This document shows positions 26,510 to 36,008 of a stretch of DNA of 64,000 bases, in pieces. Source of the stretch: a virus. Numbering within the stretch: the stretch's first letter is position 1; each line of letters begins with the position of its first letter. The DNA is taken from positions 1-64,000 of IMG/VR virus record IMGVR_UViG_3300005856_000023, one strand, 5' to 3'. Below the pieces are notes generated by a model. It saw only the letters and a list, made by a program, of their open reading frames with translations. It ran no database searches and was not told the origin of the DNA. A program made the position numbers and the translations under genes.

Positions 26510-28186
26510 ATGGCTTCATTGCAAGCAAGTGATCTAGTGATAGCTTACAATGTTGGGAAAATATTTAAAAATGTCAAAATATACACTAGCAAACAAGAAG
26601 TTGCTCTTACAGATGATGTAGATATATTGGATGTATTACTTGAACAAACATCTAGTAATGCAACAGTATATATAAAAGATGTAGCTATAGGTAAAACCAG
26701 TATACCCGTTTCTGATATTAGAGTAGAGGTAGAAGGTAATGTAAATAGAGTTGTTACATTTAAAGACGAAAATCAAGTTAAGGAAATACAAACAAAGCTA
26801 GCAGATTCAATTAACCAAAATCCAAATGGTAAAATTAAAATGATTTTTAAGGAACCAGAAAGAAAAGTCGAAGTTTATTATAACGATCAACTTATATCAG
26901 AGGGTAGATTAATATCAGTAAATCCAGTTAGCTTAGTTAGCAAAGGAAATGCTGTTAAAGAGTTTGCTCAGGAATTTGATTTTAGCGAACAACAATTAAA
27001 CGAAGGTAGTGGAATAGTAGCTATAAAGAAGGAAGATCAAAGTGTTATATTGGTGTTTGATGATGGTGAAGAAGTAAAAGTTGATAGGATAACCTTTGAG
27101 TTTATGAAGCCAATAATAATTGGCGTAAAACAGGAACAAGAACAAACAGGAAATCAAAATAATAACATATCAAATCGTGGTAAAGGATCAATCATAGTTG
27201 GTGCACTAAAGCTTCCTGTAGTTATATTCAAAGTGGCTATAACTAATCTTTTCAGAGTTCTACGAGCTGTTATAACCAATAAATTCCTGCTAGTGTTTCT
27301 GCTTGGTGCAGGTTTAAGTATAATACTACTTAAATTTGTCATTCCTTATATTACTTCAATTGAAGGAGTTGATCAAGTTTTAGGAAAAGTTTCATCTACA
27401 TTCAAATCTATTATTAGTCATCTTGGTATTGGAAAGGGAATTGAAGAGACAACAACATCAGCAACATCAGATTTTATACGTGGTCAACAATCAATGCAAC
27501 TTACACCTATAACTCCACCTGCTGATACTACAACTCAAACATCTCAAGTAAGTGAATCAGCTATACTTCCAAGAATAGCTATTGGTGCTGGTATAGGATT
27601 AGTTATAGCCTTTGCAATAAGAAAGTTGCTTAATAGTAAAAACAATTTAAAACAGGAATCTATTGAGCAAATAGTTAAAAAAGAGTATACTGTTCCTTCA
27701 GCAGTTATTCCAGATTTTAATACTGTTGCAAGTTCTAATCCGAATTTAGCCTTAGTTATAAGTGTACTCTGTTTGTATTCAATCCTCTGGGTCGGACACT
27801 ACATACTTGATAAATTTGGACAAGGTTTTCTATCAGGTATTTTATCGATTTTAAGTGTATTATCATTTATTGGCTTTATAGTAATTATAGCTTACGCAAT
27901 GTCTGGTGGAAAGCTAGACACTACTAATACCATTCTTACGATAGTAAAAACTGGCTATCAGGTTATGAAATTTATATTCAATGGTGTTGCTTATTTATTT
28001 CAGCATTTCGGACAATTACCAGGACTTATACAATTCATAGCGGTATTTTCAACAGGAGTATTTCTACTTGTTGCTTTCACACGTATAAGATCAATGCTAA
28101 CAGGGAGTAATGTTATCACTATGGTAAACAGAGTTAGACAAGGACCAACAGTTCAAGATGCAGCTCTAGCCTATCGTGCAGCATAA
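26510..28186 (+). CDS. multi-pass membrane protein with N-terminal paralogous beta domain (558 aa)
   Basis: Class 2 start (AAGC, 10 nt, ATG). The N-terminal ~210 residues are soluble and beta-rich; residues 50-78 (ATVYIKDVAIGKTSIPVSDI) are paralogous to the 231-aa protein at 12575. From about 240 onward at least five hydrophobic segments appear (near 245-285, 350-366, 408-430, 433-460 and 515-535), with an amphipathic region between the first two. Thus one gene here combines what two adjacent genes do at 11574-13270. Late class. Possible roles are a virion-internal membrane-penetration or ejection protein, but nothing proves this. Confidence 0.65.
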   Translation: MASLQASDLVIAYNVGKIFKNVKIYTSKQEVALTDDVDILDVLLEQTSSNATVYIKDVAIGKTSIPVSDIRVEVEGNVNRVVTFKDENQVKEIQTKLADSINQNPNGKIKMIFKEPERKVEVYYNDQLISEGRLISVNPVSLVSKGNAVKEFAQEFDFSEQQLNEGSGIVAIKKEDQSVILVFDDGEEVKVDRITFEFMKPIIIGVKQEQEQTGNQNNNISNRGKGSIIVGALKLPVVIFKVAITNLFRVLRAVITNKFLLVFLLGAGLSIILLKFVIPYITSIEGVDQVLGKVSSTFKSIISHLGIGKGIEETTTSATSDFIRGQQSMQLTPITPPADTTTQTSQVSESAILPRIAIGAGIGLVIAFAIRKLLNSKNNLKQESIEQIVKKEYTVPSAVIPDFNTVASSNPNLALVISVLCLYSILWVGHYILDKFGQGFLSGILSILSVLSFIGFIVIIAYAMSGGKLDTTNTILTIVKTGYQVMKFIFNGVAYLFQHFGQLPGLIQFIAVFSTGVFLLVAFTRIRSMLTGSNVITMVNRVRQGPTVQDAALAYRAA

Positions 28187-28210
28187 TATTTTTTTGTTAG
28201 CACCAACTAA

Positions 28211-29032
28211 ATGGAGAAAAAAGCGAAAGCTTTGCAATTCATAGCCTATCTAACAGAGCTTACAAGATATTATCCTTATAGATTTGCTTTGATATATAAT
28301 CCTCTACTTAAAAAATATATCGAAGATTATTTTGGAAAAACAAAAATCGGCACAGAATTTGTAGAAGCAAGAGGAAATATTTTAGTCAGTAAAACAGGTA
28401 TCTTAACACCATACTACTTTAAAAACAATTATTTGCTTTGTCCTATATTCTCTAATATAAGTTTTGCACTCGATGATAAGAGTTTGCAAACTATAGATAT
28501 GTTGACTCATGCTGGAAACTATCAATTACCATATCTAACTAACTTAGCAGGAACTATATCTATCTCATATCTTGAAATGATGAACCCTGTTGTATCAAAA
28601 ATACATAGCTTATGGTTTTCTTTTGTTCAACAGGCAAGTTATGACTCCTATAGTGCTCTTGAAATTCCCTATGGACATATATTTATATTTACAACAACTC
28701 CAGATTTAAAATCTCCTTTATCAGGTATGCTTTTGTTGGGAGCTATTCCAAGCAGAGATCCTATAACTAACATACTGCAAGGCAATATAGCAGATAACAC
28801 ATTAGTTGAGGTGCAAGTTGAGTATATGTATAGAAGTTATCGTAGGTTTTATATATCTGATCAAGTTATCTCTACTATATATGACCCAGTTGATCAAATA
28901 CTTGATGAAGATGTAGCAAATACTACTGTTTACAAATCTATATATGCAATCAAAAAATTAATTGATGCTTTTATACTAACAGATGATATTTTCTGGTTAG
29001 GAGCTCTTACCAATACCTCCAATGCTCAGTAA
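28211..29032 (+). CDS. late protein, possibly tail-tube or tail-terminator related (273 aa)
   Basis: Class 2 start (TTAGC, 9 nt, ATG). The middle (MLLLGAIPSRDPITNILQGN followed by LVEVQVEYMYRSYRRFY) resembles the strand-turn-strand of T4 gp19-type tube and related proteins, in which a G..P.......-N......V.V.F pattern is common. Otherwise not recognised. The 3' end overlaps the convergent lysin gene by 26 bp. Confidence 0.45.
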   Translation: MEKKAKALQFIAYLTELTRYYPYRFALIYNPLLKKYIEDYFGKTKIGTEFVEARGNILVSKTGILTPYYFKNNYLLCPIFSNISFALDDKSLQTIDMLTHAGNYQLPYLTNLAGTISISYLEMMNPVVSKIHSLWFSFVQQASYDSYSALEIPYGHIFIFTTTPDLKSPLSGMLLLGAIPSRDPITNILQGNIADNTLVEVQVEYMYRSYRRFYISDQVISTIYDPVDQILDEDVANTTVYKSIYAIKKLIDAFILTDDIFWLGALTNTSNAQ

Positions 29033-29639
29033 TAACATTTTTGTAAATTTGTCCGTATTTGTATATTTTTTGTGAGTAACTGTAATTTATGTCACATGCA
29101 TGTCTGTATTGTTTGCAACCATATTCAGTTCTCCAAACACAAACTCTACCTCTGCATTTAGTGTATCCATAGTTCTTGCAATTTATACATTGATCATAAC
29201 AAACACTGTGATCAAAAGATTTAGCTCTTTCGCATTCAATTAATGGCCAATCACCACCATTATACATTTGCATCGTTAACCATAATCTTTTCTCTCTGCT
29301 TTCTATGGAACTTGGATTTTTAACATGCAAGATATTAAACAAATAGTATATACCTGCTTGTATGTTTCCTGTATAGCTATAAATGTTATATCGAGTTCTA
29401 ACTTCTTTTGGTATAAGGTTTGGAGTTAATTGCATAAAACCAATAGAACCAAGTCCGTCTAGAGATGTTCTCCATTTACATCCTGTTTCCGCTTGAATCA
29501 AACCAACTACATACCACCAAGGAGCATCATCAGCTATCATAATCTTTGTGTAATATTGAACATGTCTAGCTAGAGGTCTACATTCATTTGCATAGGAAAT
29601 ATTTATGAGTGTGAACATTAGTAAAAACAATGTTAGCAT
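29007..29639 (-). CDS. secreted lytic transglycosylase (SLT/lysozyme-like lysin)
   Basis: Residues 1-18 form a signal peptide (MLTLFLLMFTLINISYA), so the enzyme is exported. The domain that follows has the SLT motifs: catalytic Glu in IQAETGC (E51), SIGFMQLTP, and the NIQAGIYYL helix. The C-terminal ~65 residues contain about 11 Cys and many aromatic residues, probably a disulphide-stabilised domain. It cuts peptidoglycan glycan strands, either at host lysis or, if virion-bound, at entry. Class 2 start (CAGC, 11 nt, ATG) lies within the 3' end of the nuclease gene. No holin is recognised next to it. Confidence 0.88.
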   Translation of the reverse strand: MLTLFLLMFTLINISYANECRPLARHVQYYTKIMIADDAPWWYVVGLIQAETGCKWRTSLDGLGSIGFMQLTPNLIPKEVRTRYNIYSYTGNIQAGIYYLFNILHVKNPSSIESREKRLWLTMQMYNGGDWPLIECERAKSFDHSVCYDQCINCKNYGYTKCRGRVCVWRTEYGCKQYRHACDINYSYSQKIYKYGQIYKNVITEHWRYW

Positions 29640-30127
29640 GTTTTTTGATTGCTGTTAACGTTTAGCATACAAGATAACACTTGTTTGAAATTATTTAAAG
29701 ATATTAGTACACAATCATCAAATAGAGTTACATATTCACTAACATTAATATACATCATATTGCAAACAACATATATTGGACTTCTATTACCCGATATCAC
29801 TAGAAATATCTTTTTGTCTTTATGTTTTGAAACGTATTGATTGTACAATCTTCTTATTAATGACTTTTGTTTAATGGGATTATGAAATTGTTTCCATTTC
29901 TTACATTCAATAACTATATTCACAAGTTCAGGAAATATCTGATAATATAATCCAAAATCAATATCACCTTTATCTGTTTTGCTAGAACCTGACGATCTTG
30001 ATCTTTTAACTTTTAGTTGATCATCGTTAGGTTTTATTTTGCTCCATTCTTCTAACCAATTTTGTAGTATGTTTGCAATCTTGTCTTCAAACCTTTTACC
30101 TTTTTGTTTTCTATTGCTATGCTTCAT
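29633..30127 (-). CDS. PD-(D/E)XK nuclease, possible Holliday-junction resolvase
   Basis: Starting from the ATG at 30127 (class 2: AGCTAAGC region, 11 nt) it is 164 aa. The motif order is KGKRFEDKIANILQNW (helix with Glu), then KRSRSSGSSKTDKGDIDF with the Asp, then IVIECKKWK (E-x-K), the signature of the PD-(D/E)XK fold as in archaeal Hjc and related nucleases. A longer start at 30163 overlaps the divergent gene and is rejected. The class 2 signal suggests use late, e.g. resolving branched DNA before packaging. Confidence 0.75.
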   Translation of the reverse strand: MKHSNRKQKGKRFEDKIANILQNWLEEWSKIKPNDDQLKVKRSRSSGSSKTDKGDIDFGLYYQIFPELVNIVIECKKWKQFHNPIKQKSLIRRLYNQYVSKHKDKKIFLVISGNRSPIYVVCNMMYINVSEYVTLFDDCVLISLNNFKQVLSCMLNVNSNQKTC

Positions 30128-30157
30128 TTTAGCGCTTAGCTTCAGCGGGTTAATAAG
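30128..30157. promoter_or_regulatory. shared divergent class 2 region (nuclease / 704-aa gene)
   Basis: The 30 bp between divergent ATGs contain AGCGCT, AGCT and CAGCGGG. An AGC box lies 11 nt from the ATG on both strands. No Shine-Dalgarno is evident. Confidence 0.45.
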
Positions 30158-32272
30158 ATGCAAGAGAACACTCTTATCAGTTTATATAATTATCTTGCAT
30201 TTGGATTTTCAGGTGAAAATATTAGCAATAGTCCAGATACTCTCATTGAAAGAACTATTTTTGGAATTAAAGATACTAAACTACATGAATACAATAAAAA
30301 ATTACTCGCATTAGTTGATTGTATACCTGGCTTTCATATAGCTACATGTTACTTCAATAACCAACTACCTAATTTACATACTGATTACAAATTTGATAGG
30401 TTATATCTATATAGGTTTTTGTTTGATGATATGACAACAATAGCTAAAAATCTAGAGCAAACTCTAGATATTAGTTATGCTAATAATTACGTTGTATTAC
30501 GATATCAAAATAGTAAACTAATACCTGGCAATCTGTATTTTAGTAACTATCCTCAGATAAAAAATTTACATTACGTTGTTGAAAAGGGAGTAGACTACTA
30601 TCAGCTAAAAGCAAATAAACCTTTTGACTACTTTTTATTGTTAACTCAAGACTTTCTTAACAAACAACAAGTACAAGCAACTGATAAATTCTACATATAT
30701 TTATTTGGCTTAGTGAACTCAAGTTATTTGGAACACGAGACATCAATATCAATAGATGATGTATTTAAACAAAACTACATAAGGAATTTGTATGGGTTTG
30801 TTACTCCATACTATATCAAAACTGTCGATACCAATTTACTATTTGATAATAATCAGGCTAAAATTAGAGCACAAGTTTATCGTCACAGAGAATTCTTTAA
30901 TCCTTATAATGATATCATATCAGAGAAATTTAAAAAGCAGTTAGAGCGTCCCATATTGCAAGCTAATCTTTACATCAATTTTATGGATAATCAAAATCTG
31001 AACAAAGATTTATATAACATACAATCATTTCTTGCTACAATAACTCGATTTGCATCCATTTATCCAAGAGGTATGCACGTAGATACATATGATACTATAT
31101 TTGACAATAGAAATAGTTTGTTCGGTGGTAATATTGTTTTACGTAATGCCAAAGCTAACGGTATAGATATAAACGTTTATGCTATCAAACTACCTAATAA
31201 TTTTGAACTGGATAGACAACTACATTATTTTTCCTTAGCATTCTACGAATTTGAAGAAACGCCTCTAAGCAAAATCTATTCAAACTATATCGATGATTTG
31301 GTTTATGATTTTGATAGTTTTAAAGTTGAATATGATTTACCAGAGAACATACAAAATTTATGTACAGCTAGTATAAGAGAAGGAAACAAAACCTTAACAG
31401 GTATATGGAAATACACCTATCTGGGAACAAAAAGACGGAAACATTTCATAAGTCCAATTAGTGTACTATCATACAATATTGAGTTAGAAGATACTCTGGA
31501 ACAAAAAATCATAACTCTATATGAGTTCGACATATGTCCGCAAACAAGATATAGGATTATAGATGCTGATTTACCATTTGAGGAAGAAATAAAATATGAT
31601 GATTTAACATTTTTATTGCTACGTATTGGACCTGGTTTGTATCAAATTATGAGCAATGAAGCTCTAAACAGATTCAATATTAGCTGCGATACAGAGTATG
31701 GAGATATTTTAGTCAGAGAGCTAACATATATATATAAGCCAACTATTAAAGCATTGCTAGAAGGTAAAGTCAGTTTTCGTATACATCATATCCCGACAAA
31801 CAGATACTATGAGATAGATTTTAAACTGAATTTAGCTTTACCTTTTACCTCTGAGTATATTATTAGAGAAATGTTCGATCATACAATGGAAGAATTGTTT
31901 ATAACACCGGCTATAACAAGTGATAGTTTACAAACAAATAAGTTTATGCTCGTAAACTATTATAATGCACCGAGATTGACCGAACCAAACAATGCATGTC
32001 CAAATACCTATATATGCTCTACATCAGATACCAGTTTAGCTTTTGCTCATCTACCATACATTCTATGTTCAAGAGGTGAAACCATATGTTATTATATTTG
32101 TACAGGTGCATTTGACATACAACAGTTAGAAAACATGTTAAAAGATAATCTGTTAGTTTACATACATGAATTGTATAGACTTGTATCATCTGCTATGCTA
32201 TTACCATACACAGATACAGAGATAAGAGACTTACAAATAAACCACAATACCTATTATGCAGTTAGAATGTAA
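30158..32272 (+). CDS. unknown large protein (704 aa), probably virion structural
   Basis: Class 2 start (CAGC, 11 nt, ATG). Tyr- and Asn-rich with alternating beta strands, composition typical of phage appendage or baseplate proteins. Several Cys cluster in the last 120 residues (NACPNTYICST, YILCSRGETICYYICTG). No recognised family. It is one of the larger late proteins together with those at 5986 and 44784. Confidence 0.6.
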   Translation: MQENTLISLYNYLAFGFSGENISNSPDTLIERTIFGIKDTKLHEYNKKLLALVDCIPGFHIATCYFNNQLPNLHTDYKFDRLYLYRFLFDDMTTIAKNLEQTLDISYANNYVVLRYQNSKLIPGNLYFSNYPQIKNLHYVVEKGVDYYQLKANKPFDYFLLLTQDFLNKQQVQATDKFYIYLFGLVNSSYLEHETSISIDDVFKQNYIRNLYGFVTPYYIKTVDTNLLFDNNQAKIRAQVYRHREFFNPYNDIISEKFKKQLERPILQANLYINFMDNQNLNKDLYNIQSFLATITRFASIYPRGMHVDTYDTIFDNRNSLFGGNIVLRNAKANGIDINVYAIKLPNNFELDRQLHYFSLAFYEFEETPLSKIYSNYIDDLVYDFDSFKVEYDLPENIQNLCTASIREGNKTLTGIWKYTYLGTKRRKHFISPISVLSYNIELEDTLEQKIITLYEFDICPQTRYRIIDADLPFEEEIKYDDLTFLLLRIGPGLYQIMSNEALNRFNISCDTEYGDILVRELTYIYKPTIKALLEGKVSFRIHHIPTNRYYEIDFKLNLALPFTSEYIIREMFDHTMEELFITPAITSDSLQTNKFMLVNYYNAPRLTEPNNACPNTYICSTSDTSLAFAHLPYILCSRGETICYYICTGAFDIQQLENMLKDNLLVYIHELYRLVSSAMLLPYTDTEIRDLQINHNTYYAVRM

Positions 32273-32306
32273 AATTTTTTTTATTTGAAAAGCGATTTCA
32301 AATCTA

Positions 32307-32858
32307 ATGAAAATTTTCTGCCCAGAGAATTTCATTAAGATAGGAACAAACTTTTACTTGGATAATAACTCTAACCTATTGCATATAGCAAATGCAGAGA
32401 TCATACAGCTAGGTAATTTACTTTATCTCTCAGGTAGTATTCCTGTTGAAGTTAGGTATAATGTTTTTGAGATAGTAGATTATGAGGTAAAGTTTATCAA
32501 AACTAAGTTCTATAAACTTAAGTTGTCAAACAATTTGGAAACATATATCAACTATATGAACAAAGATATTGATAAACTAAAACTAATACCTGTTGTTAAT
32601 ATAGATAGAAATCAAAAAATTAGAACAAATACAATGCGTACAAAGATAGATAATATAGCAAAGTATAGAAGTTTGTTAAATCAGGGTTTACTGACTTATG
32701 TGGGACAAAGCTATATAAGTACTAAACCAGATAACTACTTGATTGAGGATGATGGTGTTTATGTAAAAGTAGTTAGTAAGGAAGTAGTTGAATTTCCGTT
32801 TATTATTGAATTCAGTAAAGATATAAGTTTGATTGATTGTCTCTACTATTTACAGTAA
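32307..32858 (+). CDS. unknown protein (183 aa)
   Basis: The start signal is ambiguous: AGC lies 13 nt before ATG, and AAATCTA directly before it resembles a displaced class 1 box. Beta-rich N-terminus with a repeated NNL.Y pattern, basic middle. Not recognised. Converges with the VWA gene 8 nt away. Confidence 0.55.
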   Translation: MKIFCPENFIKIGTNFYLDNNSNLLHIANAEIIQLGNLLYLSGSIPVEVRYNVFEIVDYEVKFIKTKFYKLKLSNNLETYINYMNKDIDKLKLIPVVNIDRNQKIRTNTMRTKIDNIAKYRSLLNQGLLTYVGQSYISTKPDNYLIEDDGVYVKVVSKEVVEFPFIIEFSKDISLIDCLYYLQ

Positions 32859-32866
32859 ACAAAAAA

Positions 32867-34201
32867 TCAGAATAGTTTGTATGGATCTCTATCAGCTTTA
32901 ATGTTTATTATACTTTCGTATTTAATCCAAAGTGAATTCTTGGGAATAAAGACTATATCATTTCTATCAAACACAAAATCAGATATAAATATCATAACAT
33001 CATTATCATTCATTTCATTCTTTAAATGATTTAATACTTTTTTGGGACTTGTTCCGCCTCTTCCACGAACTTCAATATTTTCAAAATCTTTTTTGCTTCT
33101 TAATATCACTGGACCATAAAAGTCTACATCAAAGTAGTATACTTTTATTCTGCTCATCTTGATTAATTTTGAGAATTTACCAAACACATCCTCGAGAAAT
33201 TCTGTTGGAATTGACCCAGATGTATCTATTACTGCATAAAGGTATCTGGGATAACCTTTGTACATAAATTTTGTTCCCAATAGATCAGGATTTAGTTTAT
33301 TGATCTTCATAGGGGTTCTTCTCATATCATAAATTTTTTTACCATATAAATCATAATCTGTAGCAAATTTTTCAAGATATTTTTTCCAGTCGAATTGTGA
33401 ATGTTCTTTTGCTTTGACCAATTCTACAAAATTTCCTGGGTTAGTTCCTACATCTTTAATGCTTTCCAATACTCTATTAATCAAAACGAGTCTCATATTA
33501 TCTGTTATATCCGGAGCATCTTGTATCAATTCACCATCTATCATATTGTTAAAATCAAGTGTCATATAATTATAATGTTGTATATTATTTTCTTGTTTAA
33601 CGGAACATGTATTGCAATTACTTTCGCTATTTATAGACGCTCTTTTATCCTCTTTTTGTTGCATTCTTTTGTATATTTCATATGCTAATTGTTCTATTGT
33701 CATTGCTAAAGCATCTTCTATTTTAATATCAAATAGTTCTTCAATGTCATTTAGGAATATATCTTTCTTCAGAAAATCTCCCAAATCTGAAGATTTGCCT
33801 AGTTTAAACATTTTTTTGATATCTTCAATTTTTTCACTTTTGGTAGCATGAATTTTTGTAGTGTTAAATTTATCAATCTTATATGCTAACTGATATATGA
33901 TCTCATTAATAAATGCATTAGCGGCCATGTTGTAAATATCAGGTGGAATAATTTCTTTAACATTGTTATATCTCTTTATATGGTTGAAGATTATATGCAT
34001 TGCTCCATGAACTAGATATTTCAATAGTGTAGATTCATCCTTTATTGCATTTCTATTTACAATAATACAATCATCTTTTACTTTTATGGGAACACCAGAT
34101 AATGATGCTTCTGCAATCTTCATGAATTGTAGCATATGTCTGAGTTCAATCGGAATCTGATTCATTAAATAAATCTTTCTTACTGCGTTTCTGATATCCA
34201 T
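32867..34201 (-). CDS. VWA-domain protein with degenerate peptidase-like N-terminus (DUF2201-like)
   Basis: The C-terminal VWA domain has an intact metal-ion site: DTSGS at about 326-330, the Thr of GRGGTSP near 380 and the Asp of FISDF near 408. The N-terminal domain resembles the putative metallopeptidase half of DUF2201-type proteins but reads HGAMH at 65-69 followed by FNH, where HExxH...H is usual, so the catalytic Glu is replaced by Gly. In cells, such VWA proteins pair with MoxR AAA+ ATPases; one is encoded at 50402. 444 aa. Class 1 start. The pair probably acts as a chaperone or remodelling machine on an unknown target. Confidence 0.8.
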   Translation of the reverse strand: MDIRNAVRKIYLMNQIPIELRHMLQFMKIAEASLSGVPIKVKDDCIIVNRNAIKDESTLLKYLVHGAMHIIFNHIKRYNNVKEIIPPDIYNMAANAFINEIIYQLAYKIDKFNTTKIHATKSEKIEDIKKMFKLGKSSDLGDFLKKDIFLNDIEELFDIKIEDALAMTIEQLAYEIYKRMQQKEDKRASINSESNCNTCSVKQENNIQHYNYMTLDFNNMIDGELIQDAPDITDNMRLVLINRVLESIKDVGTNPGNFVELVKAKEHSQFDWKKYLEKFATDYDLYGKKIYDMRRTPMKINKLNPDLLGTKFMYKGYPRYLYAVIDTSGSIPTEFLEDVFGKFSKLIKMSRIKVYYFDVDFYGPVILRSKKDFENIEVRGRGGTSPKKVLNHLKNEMNDNDVMIFISDFVFDRNDIVFIPKNSLWIKYESIINIKADRDPYKLF

Positions 34202-34252
34202 GACATTAAATTTAGATTAGTTGTTTCTAGCATCCACTCTAAATTTATAATC

Positions 34253-35932
34253 ATGCTTGGTTTGCTAGAGTTATTGAAACCATCAACATATGTGATTGAA
34301 GTAACATTCTTCTGTGCATTACAAAATAAAAGGATGTTAGATTTAATCAAAAACATTTTACCCTATTGGAGTATGCTTGCAACTGAGGAGCAAAAACCTC
34401 TATTATCAATGTTAACTACATTTGTGAATAAGGGTATACCAGAACATGATTTCAAACTATCACAGCCATTGGAGTTTTATTACAAACTATTTGACGTAGC
34501 AAATCTCGATGAATTGCAATCAACAATACTGGATAGGTTATACAAAATACAATTTGTTGCTAAGGTATATGAGAAGATTCAACTATTCCAACATCCAATA
34601 CATGACTATGATAAAGTTGAAATGATTGTTAGTGAATTGTTATCTGATCTTAATGAAGTTAGAGACAAAGAACTAACAGAGAAAATCTTCAATGCAAAAG
34701 ATTTATTAAATGTAACAGAAATATCTGATTTGAAATTGGTTAGTTTGATACCAGAGTTAGATTTAGTATTGGGAGGATTTTATGTTAATAATCTTTATCT
34801 GTTTGCTGCAGGATTGGGACAGGGTAAATCATTTACATTACTTAACATGGCAGTAGGATTTTCAGTTTTCCTAAAAGCATTTGAAAACTACTATAAAGAT
34901 TGGTATGGTAAAAAACCAGTTGTTTTATACATATCACTGGAAAATACTAGCGTTCAGATCAGGAACAGATTATACACATTACTAAATGATTGTACATTAA
35001 CAATACCAAAAGAAAAAAATACTCCTTTGAAACAATTATTCCAAGCTGTGGATAACTTCTATATCATATCTTTATCAGATGAGATAGTGGATTATGTTTA
35101 CATAGAGAATATTGTGTTGTCGATGCAATCAAAAAATATGCATCCAGTTGTCATTGTGTTAGATTATATGGATGAGTTATATGCTCCTGCTAACATAAGT
35201 GAACATAGACATAAGTTAGGTTATAATGCTAGAATGTTAAGGAAGATAGCTATGAATCACAATCTACTAATTGTATCTGCTACACAGATAAACAGAAAAG
35301 GTATTGAAGAAGGTAATATATCCATTACACATTTATCAGAATCAATAGAACATGGTAAAGTAACAGATGTATTAGTCGGTTTAGTTCCAATAACAATAAA
35401 CAAAGGTTATATTATTACAAATCAACCTTTAACCAAAGATATTATTAAAAGCAATCTAGACAACAAAGCAGAAGCAATTGGAATGATAAATAGCATGTAT
35501 CTCAAAGTATTAAAGAATAGACCAAATCTATTAACAGGCTTTGGATATGCAATTAGTAATCAAAGTTTAACAGGATTTAGATCTCTCATATATGGATTGA
35601 ATTATGAAATCTCAATCTATCTTGTTCCGAGTTTACATTCATATTTAGGAGATGATTATATAACTACAAACTATGATGTATTGCATAGCAGCGTTACAAA
35701 TAGAATAGCACCATTCGTAAAAAATCTTGATGTTAAGGATTACAGTAAATATCAATACGGATTGGAGTTAATATCAAATCTACTTGGTATTGATATAAAA
35801 CAAATAAATGTAAACAATGAAAACATAGAAAATGACTTTGTAGTAAGTAATATCAATCAAAACATAGATGCACTTGATGTCATAGATGATTTTGAAACAT
35901 TCGAACAAAAAAGTTTAGATTTAGATATATAG
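34253..35932 (+). CDS. DnaB-family replicative helicase
   Basis: RecA-type motor in the C-terminal two-thirds: IPELDLVLGGFYVNNLYLFA, then Walker A GLGQGKS at about 187-193, Walker B VIVLDYMDEL near 300-309, and SATQINRKG followed by LSESIEHGKVTDV, all typical of DnaB. The N-terminal ~150 residues are helical. 559 aa. The tail ends in DDFETFEQKSLDLDI, similar to the end of the RecA-like protein here (DELDIDI), which may be a shared docking peptide. Class 1 start, divergent from the VWA gene. Confidence 0.88.
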   Translation: MLGLLELLKPSTYVIEVTFFCALQNKRMLDLIKNILPYWSMLATEEQKPLLSMLTTFVNKGIPEHDFKLSQPLEFYYKLFDVANLDELQSTILDRLYKIQFVAKVYEKIQLFQHPIHDYDKVEMIVSELLSDLNEVRDKELTEKIFNAKDLLNVTEISDLKLVSLIPELDLVLGGFYVNNLYLFAAGLGQGKSFTLLNMAVGFSVFLKAFENYYKDWYGKKPVVLYISLENTSVQIRNRLYTLLNDCTLTIPKEKNTPLKQLFQAVDNFYIISLSDEIVDYVYIENIVLSMQSKNMHPVVIVLDYMDELYAPANISEHRHKLGYNARMLRKIAMNHNLLIVSATQINRKGIEEGNISITHLSESIEHGKVTDVLVGLVPITINKGYIITNQPLTKDIIKSNLDNKAEAIGMINSMYLKVLKNRPNLLTGFGYAISNQSLTGFRSLIYGLNYEISIYLVPSLHSYLGDDYITTNYDVLHSSVTNRIAPFVKNLDVKDYSKYQYGLELISNLLGIDIKQINVNNENIENDFVVSNINQNIDALDVIDDFETFEQKSLDLDI

Positions 35933-35966
35933 TTTTTTTGCTATGGAATACAATAAGTTTAATAAC

Positions 35967-35988
35967 AAAAAAAGAGGGAGGAGGAGAG
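35967..35988 (+). other. 22-nt purine tract
   Basis: An uninterrupted run of A and G on the plus strand, grading from A7 into GAGGGAGGAGGAGAG, sits between the convergent helicase and capsid genes. It contains AGGAGG-like sequences but only a 4-codon frame follows (ATG at 35994), so it is not a gene start. Read from the capsid gene side it is a C/T tract ending in T7 and might assist termination, but no stable stem precedes it. Confidence 0.4.
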
Positions 35989-36008
35989 TAGCCATGAAGA
36001 GCTTCTAA

